A stretch of 64,000 bases of DNA from CAYRTV01 sp964505785 (GCA_964505785.1 CAZDJZ010000002.1:62001-126000); one strand, 5' to 3'; shown: positions 34,248 to 44,597, numbered from the stretch's first letter. The notes: generated by a model not told the origin, from the sequence alone. Numbers and translations are program-made.

Positions 34248-36560
34248 TCACTTTACTCCTGACTCTTTACTTTCAATCTTAAAGACCGGCGGTTCGGTGC
34301 GGTGCAGGTGGCGGACGAAATAATCCCAGCGCTTGCGGGTGAAATAATCGCCGTAAATGCCTCGGTAGCCGTGATGGTTATCCGGAATGATGAGAAGATC
34401 AAAATCCTTGTTGTGCTTGATTAGGGCATCCACAAAACGGAAAGTGGCTGAGGGGTTTACATTTTCATCGATTTCCCCGTGCACCAGCAGCAGCTTGCCT
34501 TCCAGTTTTTCCGCATTATTGATATTGGATTGTTCGGGATAAAAACCTCCCGCAGGATAACCCATATATTGTTCCGGCCACCAAGCCTTTGCCATGCGGT
34601 GGTCATGGTTTCCGGATGATGAAACACCCACCTTGTAGAACTCAGGCCAGTTCAGCAGAGCGCGGGCCGTATCGTATCCGCCGGCGGAATGGCCGTAAAT
34701 GCCAACCCGGTCCGTATCCATATAAGAATTATCCGCAGCCAGCTGCTGAATGGCGGGAATATGGTCGGTGACACCCCCGCCCAGGTTTTTGTATGTAAAG
34801 TCATGAAATGCCTTGGAGCGCTGAGCTGTTCCCCGTCCGTCGACTGTGATGGGTATGAACTGCAGTTCCGCCAAAGGCGTGTTGGAATGAAAGAGAGCCC
34901 GGCGGAAGGTTTTCGGTGTAACCACTGCCTGGGGGCCGGTATAGGTCTGGTCAATAACAGGATAGGATTTGTTTTCATCAAAGTTAGAAGGTTTCCACAT
35001 CAGGCCGTAAATAACAGTCTCGCCGTCCGCAGCGGTTGCCTCAAATGGTTCCGGAAAGGTCCAGCCCATGGCCAGCACCTCCTCGATATCGGCTTTTTCC
35101 AGTTCCATGACAATTGAGCCGTCTTCCAGGCTGCGCAGCACGGAGGTGGTCGGCATGTCCACCCGGGAATAATTATCCACAAAATAAGCATGGTCAGGAG
35201 AGAGAGAAACGTCATGGTAAGCATGTTCAGGGGTCAGGGAATCCAGACCGGAACCGTCGAAATTGACTTTATACAGATGGCGTAAATAGGGATCTTCCCC
35301 TTCTTCCCGGCCGACAGCTTGAAAATATATGTTTTGGTTCGCTTCATCCACGTGGCTGACATTAAGGACCGCAAATTCCCCCGTTGTGACCTGATTGAGA
35401 AGATCTCCTTTATTCCAGTCAAAAAGATAGAGGTGATTCCAGCCGTCTCTCTCAGATGTGATCAGCAATTTATCGGAATTTTCCAGCATCCGGTAATGGG
35501 AGATTCCAGTCTCAATATAGGTTTCGTTTTCGTCTTTTGCTTTTATTTGAATCGCTCCTGTTTCGGGATTGACCTCGGCAAAATTCAAGCTCTGATATCC
35601 CCGTTCAAACCAGCGGGCATACATCCCGCTGCTGTCTTCGAACCACCGGGCATCAAATCCGAGGAAATGGGGAACAGGCTCCACATCGAGCTTGATTTCT
35701 TTGCGGGACTGGATGTCAAAAATAACCGGAATATAATATGGGATATCCGTATCGCCCGGAGAGGCCCGGTAGTAGGAAAGCAGCTGCGACCGGAAATCTT
35801 CATTCACGGATTTAAGCAGGAACATCTTGCGGGCTTTGCGCAAATCCAATATTTGGGTGTAGATTATTTTGGAATCCGGCGACCAGGTGACGGAAAAGTG
35901 TTCCGGACGGTCTCCGTTCTCGCCCTGCATGATATCGGCCCATCCCAAATGATCAGCATATTTAAAGAGAGGCTCTCCGCTCCAGCTCAACCGGATTTCC
36001 CGGCCGTTCTCCTTTGACCGGATGTAGAGGTCATTGTTTTTACGAAAGGCCGTCCATTTGCCGTCCGGCGAGAGGGTCTCAAGTTCCTCTTCGGGCTCTT
36101 CTTCTTTTTTGGTTAAATCATAGGTGTAGGTGTTCAGATCAACCGTCCAGGTCTGTTCATTGATGGTGAATTCAATTTTGGTTTCGTCAATATATTTGAT
36201 CCGGTCGAAAGGAAGATCGTCCCGGGTATATGTTTCACCGGTCTTTTCGGAAAGAATCCTGGCCATTTTGTCATGGTCAAAGGCCGGTTCTTTGCTGATT
36301 TTATCCGGATCGACCCGGTAGAATGTTTTGCCTTCCCGGGTATTCACCTGGTACCAAAAAGAAGCTGTGTCATTGATCCAGTGGGCATTGACATCCAGTC
36401 CGTATACTTTTTCGCTCAGATTTTCCGCAAGAAAGCTTTGCGCGCCGGCATAATTTTTTTCCGTAATAACGGATTCTTCTGAGGCCTGACGGCATGAACC
36501 AGTAAAAAAAACCAACACAAAAAGAATGGCGATCGCTGCGAAAATTTTAATATTCTTCAT
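34248..36560 (-). CDS. Dipeptidyl-peptidase IV-like serine peptidase (S9B), lipoprotein
   Basis: A 770-aa lipoprotein: the signal ends in the lipobox FTGSC (Cys23). The first 480 residues contain the beta-propeller (DPPIV_N) with repeated SPDGKW and WSPDSK motifs. The C-terminal alpha/beta hydrolase domain has the triad Ser625 (GHSAGG), Asp698 (HGEIDENV) and His729/730 (DNHHGYRG). It should trim dipeptides from the N-terminus of peptides at the cell surface or periplasm. The last ten codons (KIESKESGVK) and the stop overlap a sequence shared with the dispersed repeat (CTTTACTCCTGACTC at 34251-34265), suggesting the native end was replaced by repeat DNA. Confidence 0.92.
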   Translation of the reverse strand: MKNIKIFAAIAILFVLVFFTGSCRQASEESVITEKNYAGAQSFLAENLSEKVYGLDVNAHWINDTASFWYQVNTREGKTFYRVDPDKISKEPAFDHDKMARILSEKTGETYTRDDLPFDRIKYIDETKIEFTINEQTWTVDLNTYTYDLTKKEEEPEEELETLSPDGKWTAFRKNNDLYIRSKENGREIRLSWSGEPLFKYADHLGWADIMQGENGDRPEHFSVTWSPDSKIIYTQILDLRKARKMFLLKSVNEDFRSQLLSYYRASPGDTDIPYYIPVIFDIQSRKEIKLDVEPVPHFLGFDARWFEDSSGMYARWFERGYQSLNFAEVNPETGAIQIKAKDENETYIETGISHYRMLENSDKLLITSERDGWNHLYLFDWNKGDLLNQVTTGEFAVLNVSHVDEANQNIYFQAVGREEGEDPYLRHLYKVNFDGSGLDSLTPEHAYHDVSLSPDHAYFVDNYSRVDMPTTSVLRSLEDGSIVMELEKADIEEVLAMGWTFPEPFEATAADGETVIYGLMWKPSNFDENKSYPVIDQTYTGPQAVVTPKTFRRALFHSNTPLAELQFIPITVDGRGTAQRSKAFHDFTYKNLGGGVTDHIPAIQQLAADNSYMDTDRVGIYGHSAGGYDTARALLNWPEFYKVGVSSSGNHDHRMAKAWWPEQYMGYPAGGFYPEQSNINNAEKLEGKLLLVHGEIDENVNPSATFRFVDALIKHNKDFDLLIIPDNHHGYRGIYGDYFTRKRWDYFVRHLHRTEPPVFKIESKESGVK

Positions 36561-36682
36561 GGCTCCTCCGGATGATTTTTTGAATTTTTAAATGCTGAAA
36601 CTTTCTGCATGTTGATATTTAGTATATTATATTTATAGCATGCCAAAAATTAAATGCCAAATCATATTCATGGAGGAGATGG

Positions 36683-38710
36683 ATGTTTCGGTCTATCATA
36701 ATCATAGTCTCAGTTTCCGGTTTAGTATCCGCCGTATTGCTTAGTGGGTGTAAACAAGAAATGAAACGGGATTATCCTTATCAGCCGGTTCCGTTCACCC
36801 ATGTCCACATTATAGATGATTTTTGGGCTCCGAAAATGGAAACCAACCGTACTGTCACGATTCCTTTTGCCATGCAGCAGAACCGGGACACCGGCAGGGT
36901 GGAAAACTTCGCGATTGCCGCTGGATTGGAAGAGGGAACCTACCAGGGCGAACGTTATAATGACACAGATGTTTATAAGGTGATGGAAGGAGCGGCCTAC
37001 ACCCTGGCCACATATCCTGACCCTGAATTGGAGGCCCAGCTGGATGAGCTTATTGACATCATCGCCGCCGCTCAAGAGGAGGACGGATATTTATTCACAC
37101 CAAGAACCGCTGCCGCGGCAAAATCAGAGCGTCCCATGGGCATCGGAAAAACCCGGTGGTCCAACCTGGCGGTCAGTCATGAATTGTATAATGCAGGGCA
37201 TATGTATGAGGCGGCCGCGGCCCATTACCGCGCCACCGGCAAAAGGAATTTTCTGGATATTGCGGTCAAAAACGCCGATCTTCTGGTCAGAACTTTTGGG
37301 CCGGAAAAAATCAAGGCCTTCCCAGGCCACCAGGAAGTGGAGATCGGGCTGGTGAAACTGTACCGGGTCACAGGAAAAAAAGAATATCTGGATCTGGCTG
37401 GATTTTTTCTTGAACAAAGAGGCCAGGACGGTCTGGGATTAAAGCAGTATCCCCACGGTCACCGTTTCTCCATTTATAATGACCCGGTTCAGATTCAAGC
37501 GCATAAACCGGTTCTGGAACAGGAAGAAGCCGTCGGGCACGCCGTTCGGGCGACATATATGTTTTCCAGCATGGCGGACGTGGCAGCGCTGACCGGAGCG
37601 GAGGATTATATCCAGGCCATTGACCGGTTATGGCAAAATGTGGTGTCCAAAAAAATGGCTTTGACCGGAGGACTGGGCGCCCGCCATGACCGGGAGCGGT
37701 TCGGTGACAATTATGAGCTGCCCAACCTGACCAGTTACAACGAGACCTGCGCATCCATCGGCAGTGTATTTTGGAATCACCGGCAGTTTCTGCTGCATGG
37801 ACACGGCAAATACATCGATGTGATGGAGCGGACTCTGTACAACGGGGTAATTGTGGGTGTTTCCCTGGAAGGAAACACCTTCTTTTATCCGAATCCGCTG
37901 GCATCGGATGCTGCTTATAAATTCAATAAAGGAGCGGCTTGCCGGCAGCCCTGGTTCGGTGTGGCCTGCTGTCCGGGAAACATTGCTCGTTTTTTGCCCT
38001 CTATTCCCGGCTATATATATGCGATACGGAATGGAGATCTGTATATCAATTTATACACGGCCGGTACCGGAGAGATTGACCTTGACGGCAGGAGTGTCAA
38101 GATCAATCAGGAAACTGATTATCCTTGGAACGGACAAGTGAAAATCCATCTGGAGTTGGAAAATCCTGATACTTTTGCAGTTATGGTGCGGATTCCCGGA
38201 TGGGCCCGCAGCCAGCCGGTACCAAGTGATTTATACACTTATATAGGAGAAGAGAACGACAGCCCGTTTATATCCGTTAATGGTGAGACTCTGGATGCAA
38301 TGATTGAAAACGGGTTTGTCAGGATTGAGCGGGAGTGGGTGCCGGGAGATGAAATCAATGTGACTCTGCCTATGCCGGTGCGCAAATTGAAAAGTCACCC
38401 CGCGGTGGAGACGGATCAAGGGAAAATTGCAATAGAACGAGGGCCGCTCGTTTATTGTGCAGAAGGCCATGACAATCAGGGCCATGCCTTGGATTTAATG
38501 ATTCCGGAGGAAACTGTTTTTAAAGCGGACTTCCGGCCGGATTTCCTGGATGGTGTTATGGTTTTGCAGGGACAGGGATTATATCCCGAAGGTAACAGGA
38601 CGGAATCATTACAGGTGACTTTGATTCCTTATTACACCTGGGCCAACCGGGGCCCGGTCGAAATGTCTGTTTGGTTCCATAGATATAAGATGGAGTCATC
38701 CGGGAATTGA
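36683..38710 (+). CDS. GH127 beta-L-arabinofuranosidase, lipoprotein
   Basis: A 675-aa lipoprotein (lipobox LLSGC, Cys23) with a complete GH127 core. Predicted zinc ligands are Glu354 and Cys356 (NETC), Cys429 and Cys430 (VACCPGN); by comparison with the characterised Bifidobacterium enzyme, Cys429 is the nucleophile and Glu338 the acid/base. The QEEDGYL, HELY and GHQEVE blocks missing or changed in the paralogue at 585 are all present. It should release L-arabinofuranose from arabinan- or glycoprotein-type glycans in the periplasm or at the surface. GGAGG lies just upstream of the ATG. It is followed after 37 bases by the interrupted DUF885 gene. Confidence 0.93.
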   Translation: MFRSIIIIVSVSGLVSAVLLSGCKQEMKRDYPYQPVPFTHVHIIDDFWAPKMETNRTVTIPFAMQQNRDTGRVENFAIAAGLEEGTYQGERYNDTDVYKVMEGAAYTLATYPDPELEAQLDELIDIIAAAQEEDGYLFTPRTAAAAKSERPMGIGKTRWSNLAVSHELYNAGHMYEAAAAHYRATGKRNFLDIAVKNADLLVRTFGPEKIKAFPGHQEVEIGLVKLYRVTGKKEYLDLAGFFLEQRGQDGLGLKQYPHGHRFSIYNDPVQIQAHKPVLEQEEAVGHAVRATYMFSSMADVAALTGAEDYIQAIDRLWQNVVSKKMALTGGLGARHDRERFGDNYELPNLTSYNETCASIGSVFWNHRQFLLHGHGKYIDVMERTLYNGVIVGVSLEGNTFFYPNPLASDAAYKFNKGAACRQPWFGVACCPGNIARFLPSIPGYIYAIRNGDLYINLYTAGTGEIDLDGRSVKINQETDYPWNGQVKIHLELENPDTFAVMVRIPGWARSQPVPSDLYTYIGEENDSPFISVNGETLDAMIENGFVRIEREWVPGDEINVTLPMPVRKLKSHPAVETDQGKIAIERGPLVYCAEGHDNQGHALDLMIPEETVFKADFRPDFLDGVMVLQGQGLYPEGNRTESLQVTLIPYYTWANRGPVEMSVWFHRYKMESSGN

Positions 38711-38747
38711 ATCGTAAAAAATATCATTGATAAAAGGAGGATATATC

Positions 38748-40385
38748 ATGAAAAAATGGTTAGGGAATACGGCGGTGATTATTGGTTTTTTGGTCTTCTT
38801 TTCGACCGCATGGAGTCTGCCGGCATCAGTACAGGAAGAGCCTGAAGGATATCAGCGGCTTTTGGATTTATTCCGGCAGTTCCGGTAATTTCAGAAACCG
38901 GACATGCAGGAAGGCGTTCCCGATTACACTCCAAAAGCAATGCGGACACAGCGGGAGGAGCTGAAAGATTTCCAAAAGCGGCTGCATGCGATTGATCCGT
39001 TTGCCTGGCCGTTATCCAAACAAGTGGATTACCTGCTGGTGCAGGCGGAAATGAACGGTCTTCAATTTGATCATGACGTGCTGCGGCCATGGCAGCGGGA
39101 CCCGGCATTTTATGTGCCGATAACATTTCAATTTGGTCCCAAAATGTACGGTTCTTTTTCCCTGCCGCGGTTGCCCTTGGAAGGAGACCGGCTGTCCTGG
39201 CTGAAAATGAAGCTGCAGGGCATTCCCGCTATTCTAACTCAGGCAAAAAACAATCTGACTGACGGAGCCGCTGATTTGTGGATGCTGGGTATCCGGTCCA
39301 AAAACCGTGAAATCGGGCTGCTGGAGGATTACATTCCAAAATTGAAAGTCCATCATCCGGATTTAGTGCCGGAAGCGGAAAAAGCTATGAGGGCCTTAAA
39401 GGAGTTTAAATCCTGGCTGGAAAAAAAGCAGGATGACATCACGGATCCCGCAGGTATCGGAATTGAGAATTACAATTGGTACTTGAAGCATGTCAATCTT
39501 ATACCGTATACCTGGGAAGAGCTGGCTGCTGTTTGTCAGCGGGAATATGAACGAGGTCTTGCCGGAATGAAGCTGGAAGAGCACCGGAACCGGAACCTGC
39601 CGCCGATGAAACCGGCAGACAACGCGGAAGATTATATTGAAATGTATAATCAAGCCCAGAAACATATGTACAATTTTTTGAAAAAAGAAGAGGTCCTTAC
39701 TGTTCCAGACTATATCCGCCTGAATCCGGAAACATCCTGGCGGGAGGCGGAAGTCCGGGACTATTTCAAACATGTGCTCGACCGGTATCCGTTGCCCTTG
39801 AAAGCTCATGATTTTGTCGGCCACCATCCCGATGCGGTCCGTCATCGCCGGGATGAACGGCTCATCCGGGGAATCAGCCGGCTTTACTTTATCGACGGAA
39901 GCCGGGCTGAAGCCCTGGCCACAGGCATTGAGGAAATCCTTATGCATCTGGGCATGCTGGAACCCCAACCCCATGCCCGGGAATTGACTTATAATCTGAT
40001 AGTATTCCGGGCCGCAAGGGGAGTTTCCGACCTCAAGATGCATGCCAACCAGATGACCCTTATGGAAGGATTCCAATATAATATTGACAAGACGCCATAC
40101 GGATGGGTTCCGGAAGACAGCCCCACTTTATGGCATGATATCGAACTCTACATGCGGCAGCCGAGTTATGGGACCGGCTACACTATTGGTTCCGTCCAGT
40201 TACAGAAGCTGATCGGCGACCGGGGACATCAGTTGGGTAAGGAATTCGAACTCAAGACGTTTATGGATAGTTTCCTGGATGCCGGAATGATTCCGCTGGC
40301 CTTAACCCGGTGGGAAATGACCGGCCTGGATGATGAGATAGAGTTTCTTTGGGACCGGTATCGTGATCGTAAGAGTAAGGAGTAA
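38748..40385 (+). pseudogene. DUF885 family protein interrupted by an in-frame TAA
   Basis: A strong AGGAGG precedes the ATG at 38748. The frame encodes a signal peptide and EEPEGYQRLLDLFRQFR, then hits TAA at 38886-38888, and continues in the same frame with FQKPDMQEGVPDY and about 490 more codons of a DUF885 protein. Relatives, as I recall them, read FRxFQKP here, with Glu at the stop position, so a single GAA to TAA change explains it. The body has no HEXXH motif, so it belongs to the DUF885 branch lacking that zinc site. A restart at 38904 would give a 493-aa protein without signal peptide and without a ribosome binding site. The stop lies in AAGAGTAAGGAGTAAAGAGG, similar to the dispersed repeat. 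Confidence 0.8.
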
Positions 40386-40411
40386 AGAGGGCTGCATCAG
40401 CGTTTACAGCA

Positions 40412-43400
40412 TTAGAACTGAACGCGTACAGAGAATTTGAAAATACGGGTGGCACTGACATCCAGCAGGCGGCCGTATGACCAGCTTGGGGTAAAGGCAC
40501 CTTGGCTGGTGTTTTCCGCAGCGGGAATCCAGGTGCCGCCGGGTTCCTGTCCGATATTGAAATAGGTATTGCCTAAAAGATTGTAGATGTCCATATACAT
40601 ACCAAGTTTGCCTAAAGAAAAAATGAATTCTTTTTCCAGCCGAAAGTCGATATTATCAAAAGCGGGGGTGCGGCGGCTGCCATCCACTTCTTCCACTCTC
40701 ACCCATTCGCTCCACTGCAGGGTGTTGTTGGCTTCCGCCCATCCCGCCGGCGGGATCACAGTCACGGTCCGGCCATAAGGGGCGCCGCTGGTGTGTGCGT
40801 AGAAAAAGGAAGTTATGAAACCGTAAGGCAGGTTAAAAGAGCCGTAGAGTTTGATGGCCAAAGGTTGGTCAAGTCCGTAGAAACTGTCATTGCTTAGCCC
40901 ATAGCCATTGACAAAATCGTTGGGGCTGTCGCCGGTTGTAAACATCTTGTGCTGGGACACGACCATGGATCCGCCCATGGACCATCCATTGGAAAACCGT
41001 TTGTCCAAGGATAGCTCTACGCCGTGGTAATTATGTTTGGATTCAGGAATATTGGTCTGCAGGAAGAATTGATTATTCCAGGGCGAGTCTTGGGTGCGGA
41101 AGTATGCAGTGACTTTTTGTTCGGAGAATTCATTATAGGCGGGAACCGTCGTGGTAAAAGGCTTCCACCACTGAGACGCTTCGTCAAAATTATACCAGAA
41201 CCGGCCGGTCGCCCGGTCATACAAAGCCAAGCCGTGAAAATCGTTTCCATGTTTATACAGGTACTGCAGTTTAACGGCAAAGTCATTAAAAAGCTCATGA
41301 TCAAACGATGCAATGATCTCATCATAGTAGGGAGGATGCAGGTCAGGATCGACCCGGCTGATCAAATAATCCCGGTCAGGCTGTGTGAATTGGCCGAGCC
41401 CATACCTGGGTTCATATTGATCGATGCCGGGTGAGTCAGGCTGCCCGTTTTTATTGAGATCGAACCAGTTGAACATGTAGTTTTCAAGAACTCCGGGGGA
41501 AATGCTGGAAAACCGCCAAACGGGCACCTGCTCGGCATAACGGGAATAAGCCGCTTTAAAGGCTGTCCTGCCGTCTCCGAACACATCATACGTTAAGCCG
41601 ATACGGGGCGACCAGGTGGTAAAAACCATAACGTCTTCAATCGGATCCATTTCAAAGGGGCCAAAAGGATTAAAGCCCAGGTCCGGTTTCAACGTGTTTC
41701 CAATTTCAAGGGGAAGGCCGTATGTGCCGGTCGTAACGGCTTTTCCCATGTATCCATTGTAATGATCAAACCGGATGCCTGCATTGATGGTAAAACGGTT
41801 ATGAATGGTAAAAGCATCTTGAAAGTAGCCGCCGATCCGGTTGACAACCAGGTCTTTCTCACTATCATGAGGGCTGTCCCCGCAGTTTACAAATTGCAGC
41901 AAGCCGTCACCAAGTTCCGGATGGGTTGAATCGATACCGTAATAACCGCGCCAGTAATAAGGATTGCCGTCCCATAGATACCAGGAAATTGGATTTGTTC
42001 TTTCATATCCATAACGGTCAATTCCCCAGACATATTCGATTCCGGCACCGAACTCATGGTCTCCGCCCAGTGTGTCATCCTGGAAATGTGTCAGGCGCAT
42101 GGAAGCCTGGCGGGATTGCCGCAGAATTTTACTTTGCCAGGATGGAATCCCGTTCCAAACATAACCGGTGTAATCATCCCGGAAACACAAATTGGCGTCA
42201 GAATCAGGCCGCGATGTAATGGGGTACCAGCGGGTGACATAACCTAACCGGAAGTCCGCAAAAGTATCGGAGCTTATCAGCCAGGTTAAATTTCCTGTGG
42301 CTGCCAGGCGGGAGTTGTTTTCTAATGTAAATGTTGCTTCATAAGCAGTTTGGGTTGCCCACCGATCATACACATCTTGATTGAGAAGTTCACCGTGAAA
42401 CATCAAAAAAAATTTTAATCCTCTGGTAATCTGACTGGTGATTTTGGCCATTCCCCTTAGAGTACTGGAGGGAAGATTGAATTGTTCGTAGCGTTGACCC
42501 TGAATAGTGGTTGGCCGGAAATTGCCGTATTCTTTCGAAGAAAAATAACCGGCATCTAAAAAGAACCAGATCGTGTCTTTTATGATCGGGCCGCCCAAAG
42601 TAGCGGACGCATCCCAGTCATAAATCGGAGATGAGGGAGTACCAAGGCCGACGGCTGTAAGCTGCTCTGAAGGAACGAGGATATCGGTCAGGCTTTCATT
42701 GGTATAATAAACCTGGGCGCTGCCGCTTAAATCATTACCCCCGGATTTGGTGACAACATTGACATAAGCGCCCCCGGTGTTTCCTACTTGGGCGGGAAGA
42801 CCACCGGTAACGATTTCGATTTCGGCCATGGCATCATAATGGGGATAAACCAGGGGACCGCCGTGGGTGGGGCTGTTGGCGTTGACGCCATCAAGATCAT
42901 AACTCACAGTCGTGGACGTGGCGCCGTGAATGCTGCCGGAATAGGTATCTATTATTCCGGCGGCACCGGGCACCAGCTTGAAAATATCAATAAAATCACG
43001 GTTCAGCGGCAATTTTTCCATGACGTCTTTAGTCACGATTTGTGAAATCTTGGAAGACTGCACATCGACAGTCGGAGCTGAAGCGGTGACCGTTACCTCT
43101 TCCTCTACGATTGCCGGGTTGGTTTCCAGGTTAAGGGTTACGGTCATTCCGATACGTACAATCACCTTTTCCCGCCTGATAGTATAAAAACCGTCCAGTT
43201 CTGCAATTACGGTATAGGATCCGGGGGGAAGATTGGGAAGGCGGAAGGTACCATCCAAATCCGTCACGTCGGTTTGGGTGCCCATTAAGGCCGGACCATC
43301 GGCCGTCACAGCTACTCCTGGAAGGGGGTTCCCTCCTGAGTCCATAACTATGCCCCGGATGGATCCGGACTGCCGTCCGATCTGGGCGACAGCTGAGGCA

Positions 43401-43450
43401 GTAACAAAGAAACATAGAAAAGCCATAAGCAGCAACCGGATTATTTTCAT
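40412..43450 (-). CDS. TonB-dependent outer-membrane receptor with N-terminal carboxypeptidase-regulatory domain (Oar-like)
   Basis: A 1012-aa protein with a signal peptide ending AVAQ. Residues about 30-105 form a carboxypeptidase-regulatory-like beta-sandwich (SIRGIVMDSGGNPLPGVAV, GSYTVIAELDGF). A plug domain follows (KDVMEKLPLNRDF, YDLDGVNANSPTHGG, IEIVTGGLPAQVGNTGGAYVNVVTKSG), then a 22-strand-type beta barrel ending in a terminal Phe. This Oar-like arrangement is abundant in Acidobacteriota and Aminicenantes. It is convergent with the GH127-DUF885 pair, with 26 bases between stops. No SusD-like partner is present, so the cargo (glycan, peptide or siderophore) is open. Confidence 0.93.
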   Translation of the reverse strand: MKIIRLLLMAFLCFFVTASAVAQIGRQSGSIRGIVMDSGGNPLPGVAVTADGPALMGTQTDVTDLDGTFRLPNLPPGSYTVIAELDGFYTIRREKVIVRIGMTVTLNLETNPAIVEEEVTVTASAPTVDVQSSKISQIVTKDVMEKLPLNRDFIDIFKLVPGAAGIIDTYSGSIHGATSTTVSYDLDGVNANSPTHGGPLVYPHYDAMAEIEIVTGGLPAQVGNTGGAYVNVVTKSGGNDLSGSAQVYYTNESLTDILVPSEQLTAVGLGTPSSPIYDWDASATLGGPIIKDTIWFFLDAGYFSSKEYGNFRPTTIQGQRYEQFNLPSSTLRGMAKITSQITRGLKFFLMFHGELLNQDVYDRWATQTAYEATFTLENNSRLAATGNLTWLISSDTFADFRLGYVTRWYPITSRPDSDANLCFRDDYTGYVWNGIPSWQSKILRQSRQASMRLTHFQDDTLGGDHEFGAGIEYVWGIDRYGYERTNPISWYLWDGNPYYWRGYYGIDSTHPELGDGLLQFVNCGDSPHDSEKDLVVNRIGGYFQDAFTIHNRFTINAGIRFDHYNGYMGKAVTTGTYGLPLEIGNTLKPDLGFNPFGPFEMDPIEDVMVFTTWSPRIGLTYDVFGDGRTAFKAAYSRYAEQVPVWRFSSISPGVLENYMFNWFDLNKNGQPDSPGIDQYEPRYGLGQFTQPDRDYLISRVDPDLHPPYYDEIIASFDHELFNDFAVKLQYLYKHGNDFHGLALYDRATGRFWYNFDEASQWWKPFTTTVPAYNEFSEQKVTAYFRTQDSPWNNQFFLQTNIPESKHNYHGVELSLDKRFSNGWSMGGSMVVSQHKMFTTGDSPNDFVNGYGLSNDSFYGLDQPLAIKLYGSFNLPYGFITSFFYAHTSGAPYGRTVTVIPPAGWAEANNTLQWSEWVRVEEVDGSRRTPAFDNIDFRLEKEFIFSLGKLGMYMDIYNLLGNTYFNIGQEPGGTWIPAAENTSQGAFTPSWSYGRLLDVSATRIFKFSVRVQF

Positions 43451-43466
43451 GCATTGCCTCCTTTTG

Positions 43467-43893
43467 TAGCTTGAATTATCACTTAGCTTGACTTATTCAT
43501 AAAGAAATTGCAAAAATTTCGCAATTTTTTTATGCATGACTCATATGCATAACCACACCCGGAACGATGAAAATGAAGCAGCAAGTCATGCTGAGGCCTG
43601 CAGAGCAGGCCATGAGGACCTTGAACCGCTTCGCAATAAAGAGTAATGAGTCAGGAGTAAAGAGTCTTTTATTTAAAAGCAAAGTATTAAAGCGAAGTGA
43701 AGAGGCTCGTCGTCTGGATTTTTCTCTAAAAACCATGTTTGTCTCTGATAACAAAGAGATTGCGATTATAATATAAATATGAAAATGAAAAACTTTCCCG
43801 TTTAACTTTCAATAAAAATCATGTTAATCGTTGATTTAAATGAATTACAAAAATATCGCAATATTTTTATGAATAATTCAGGCTAAGTTATAA
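43467..43893 (-). repeat. Dispersed non-coding repeat element, copy 2 (opposite orientation to copy 1)
   Basis: Bounded by imperfect inverted repeats: left CACTTAGCTTGACTTATTCA (43490 on) and right TGAATAATTCAGGCTAAG (43870-43887). Read on the minus strand it carries the same blocks as copy 1: GGGAAAGTTTTTCATT (43799-43784), GACAAACATGGTTTTTAGAG (43743-43724), ACGACGAGCCTCTT (43713-43700) and the GGCCTGC/GCAGGCC hairpin (43595-43611). The order differs: the GACAAACAT block follows GGGAAAG here but precedes it in copy 1. It also holds GAGTCAGGAGTAAAG (43648-43662), seen at the 3' end of the S9 gene. Both ends have TTGC/GCAA hairpins. No coding potential. Confidence 0.7.
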
Positions 43894-43994
43894 TCCGGGC
43901 AGTTTTCGAACTAATAATCCCGGTTAATAATGTGTATAATATACTGTGAACGATGAAAACCCGGCAAGAAGAATGATGATGAGGAGGAATAAAT

Positions 43995-44597
43995 ATGTGT
44001 GCTGAGCAAAATTCAAAAATTTACTCGGTTATTATTTCACGCAGAACTGTCAGGCAATTCAGCCCCAGGCCTGTGTCTGATGAATTATTAGAAAACATGG
44101 TCAATGCGGCCCGGTTGGCTCCGTCTGCCGCCAACATGCAGCCGTTGGAATTTGTTGTTGTTTCCGATGAGGATATCCGAAAAAAAATTTTTCCCTGCCT
44201 GAAATGGGCTGCTTATATCGCTCCTGAAGGAAATCCCCGACCGGGAAAGGAACCCCGCGCTTATATTGTGACTCTTGTCAATGAAGACATTAAGAAAAAA
44301 GGATTTGAATGGGATGCCGGTGCCGCTATCGAAAATATGATCCTTGCGGCATGGGCGGAAGGTGTCGCTTCTTGCTGGCTGCTGTCTGTTGATAGAGATG
44401 AGGTTAGAAAAATCATGAAAATTCCTGAAACATATCATATAGATTCGGTTTTAGCCCTGGGTTATCCGGAAGAGAAGCCGGTTACTGAAGATGTTTCAGA
44501 TTCCATAAAATATTATAAGGATGCTGACGGCCGCCTGAATGTTCCAAAGCGCCCGCTTGAGAAGATTATGCATATCAATCGCTTTAGCAAAGGATAA
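43995..44597 (+). CDS. Nitroreductase family flavoprotein
   Basis: A 200-aa protein with the nitroreductase fold signatures: SRRTVRQFSPRPVSDELL at the N-terminus (FMN phosphate-binding Arg residues), LAPSAANMQPLEFVVV, and AAIENMILAAWAEGVASCWL. These usually form FMN-binding dimers that reduce nitro groups, quinones or enones with NAD(P)H. Length and motif order are normal. The start has GAGGAGGAAT upstream. It stands alone after the repeat element; no substrate clue in context. Confidence 0.9.
   Translation: MCAEQNSKIYSVIISRRTVRQFSPRPVSDELLENMVNAARLAPSAANMQPLEFVVVSDEDIRKKIFPCLKWAAYIAPEGNPRPGKEPRAYIVTLVNEDIKKKGFEWDAGAAIENMILAAWAEGVASCWLLSVDRDEVRKIMKIPETYHIDSVLALGYPEEKPVTEDVSDSIKYYKDADGRLNVPKRPLEKIMHINRFSKG

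Noticed and set aside
35319..36017. Long plus-strand open frame antisense to the S9 peptidase gene
   Set aside because: The peptidase reading has a lipobox, propeller motifs and a full catalytic triad; the antisense product matches nothing.
39396..40076. Long minus-strand open frame opposite the DUF885 gene
   Set aside because: The sense frame is conserved DUF885 sequence and the antisense frame lacks a ribosome binding site and any recognisable motif.
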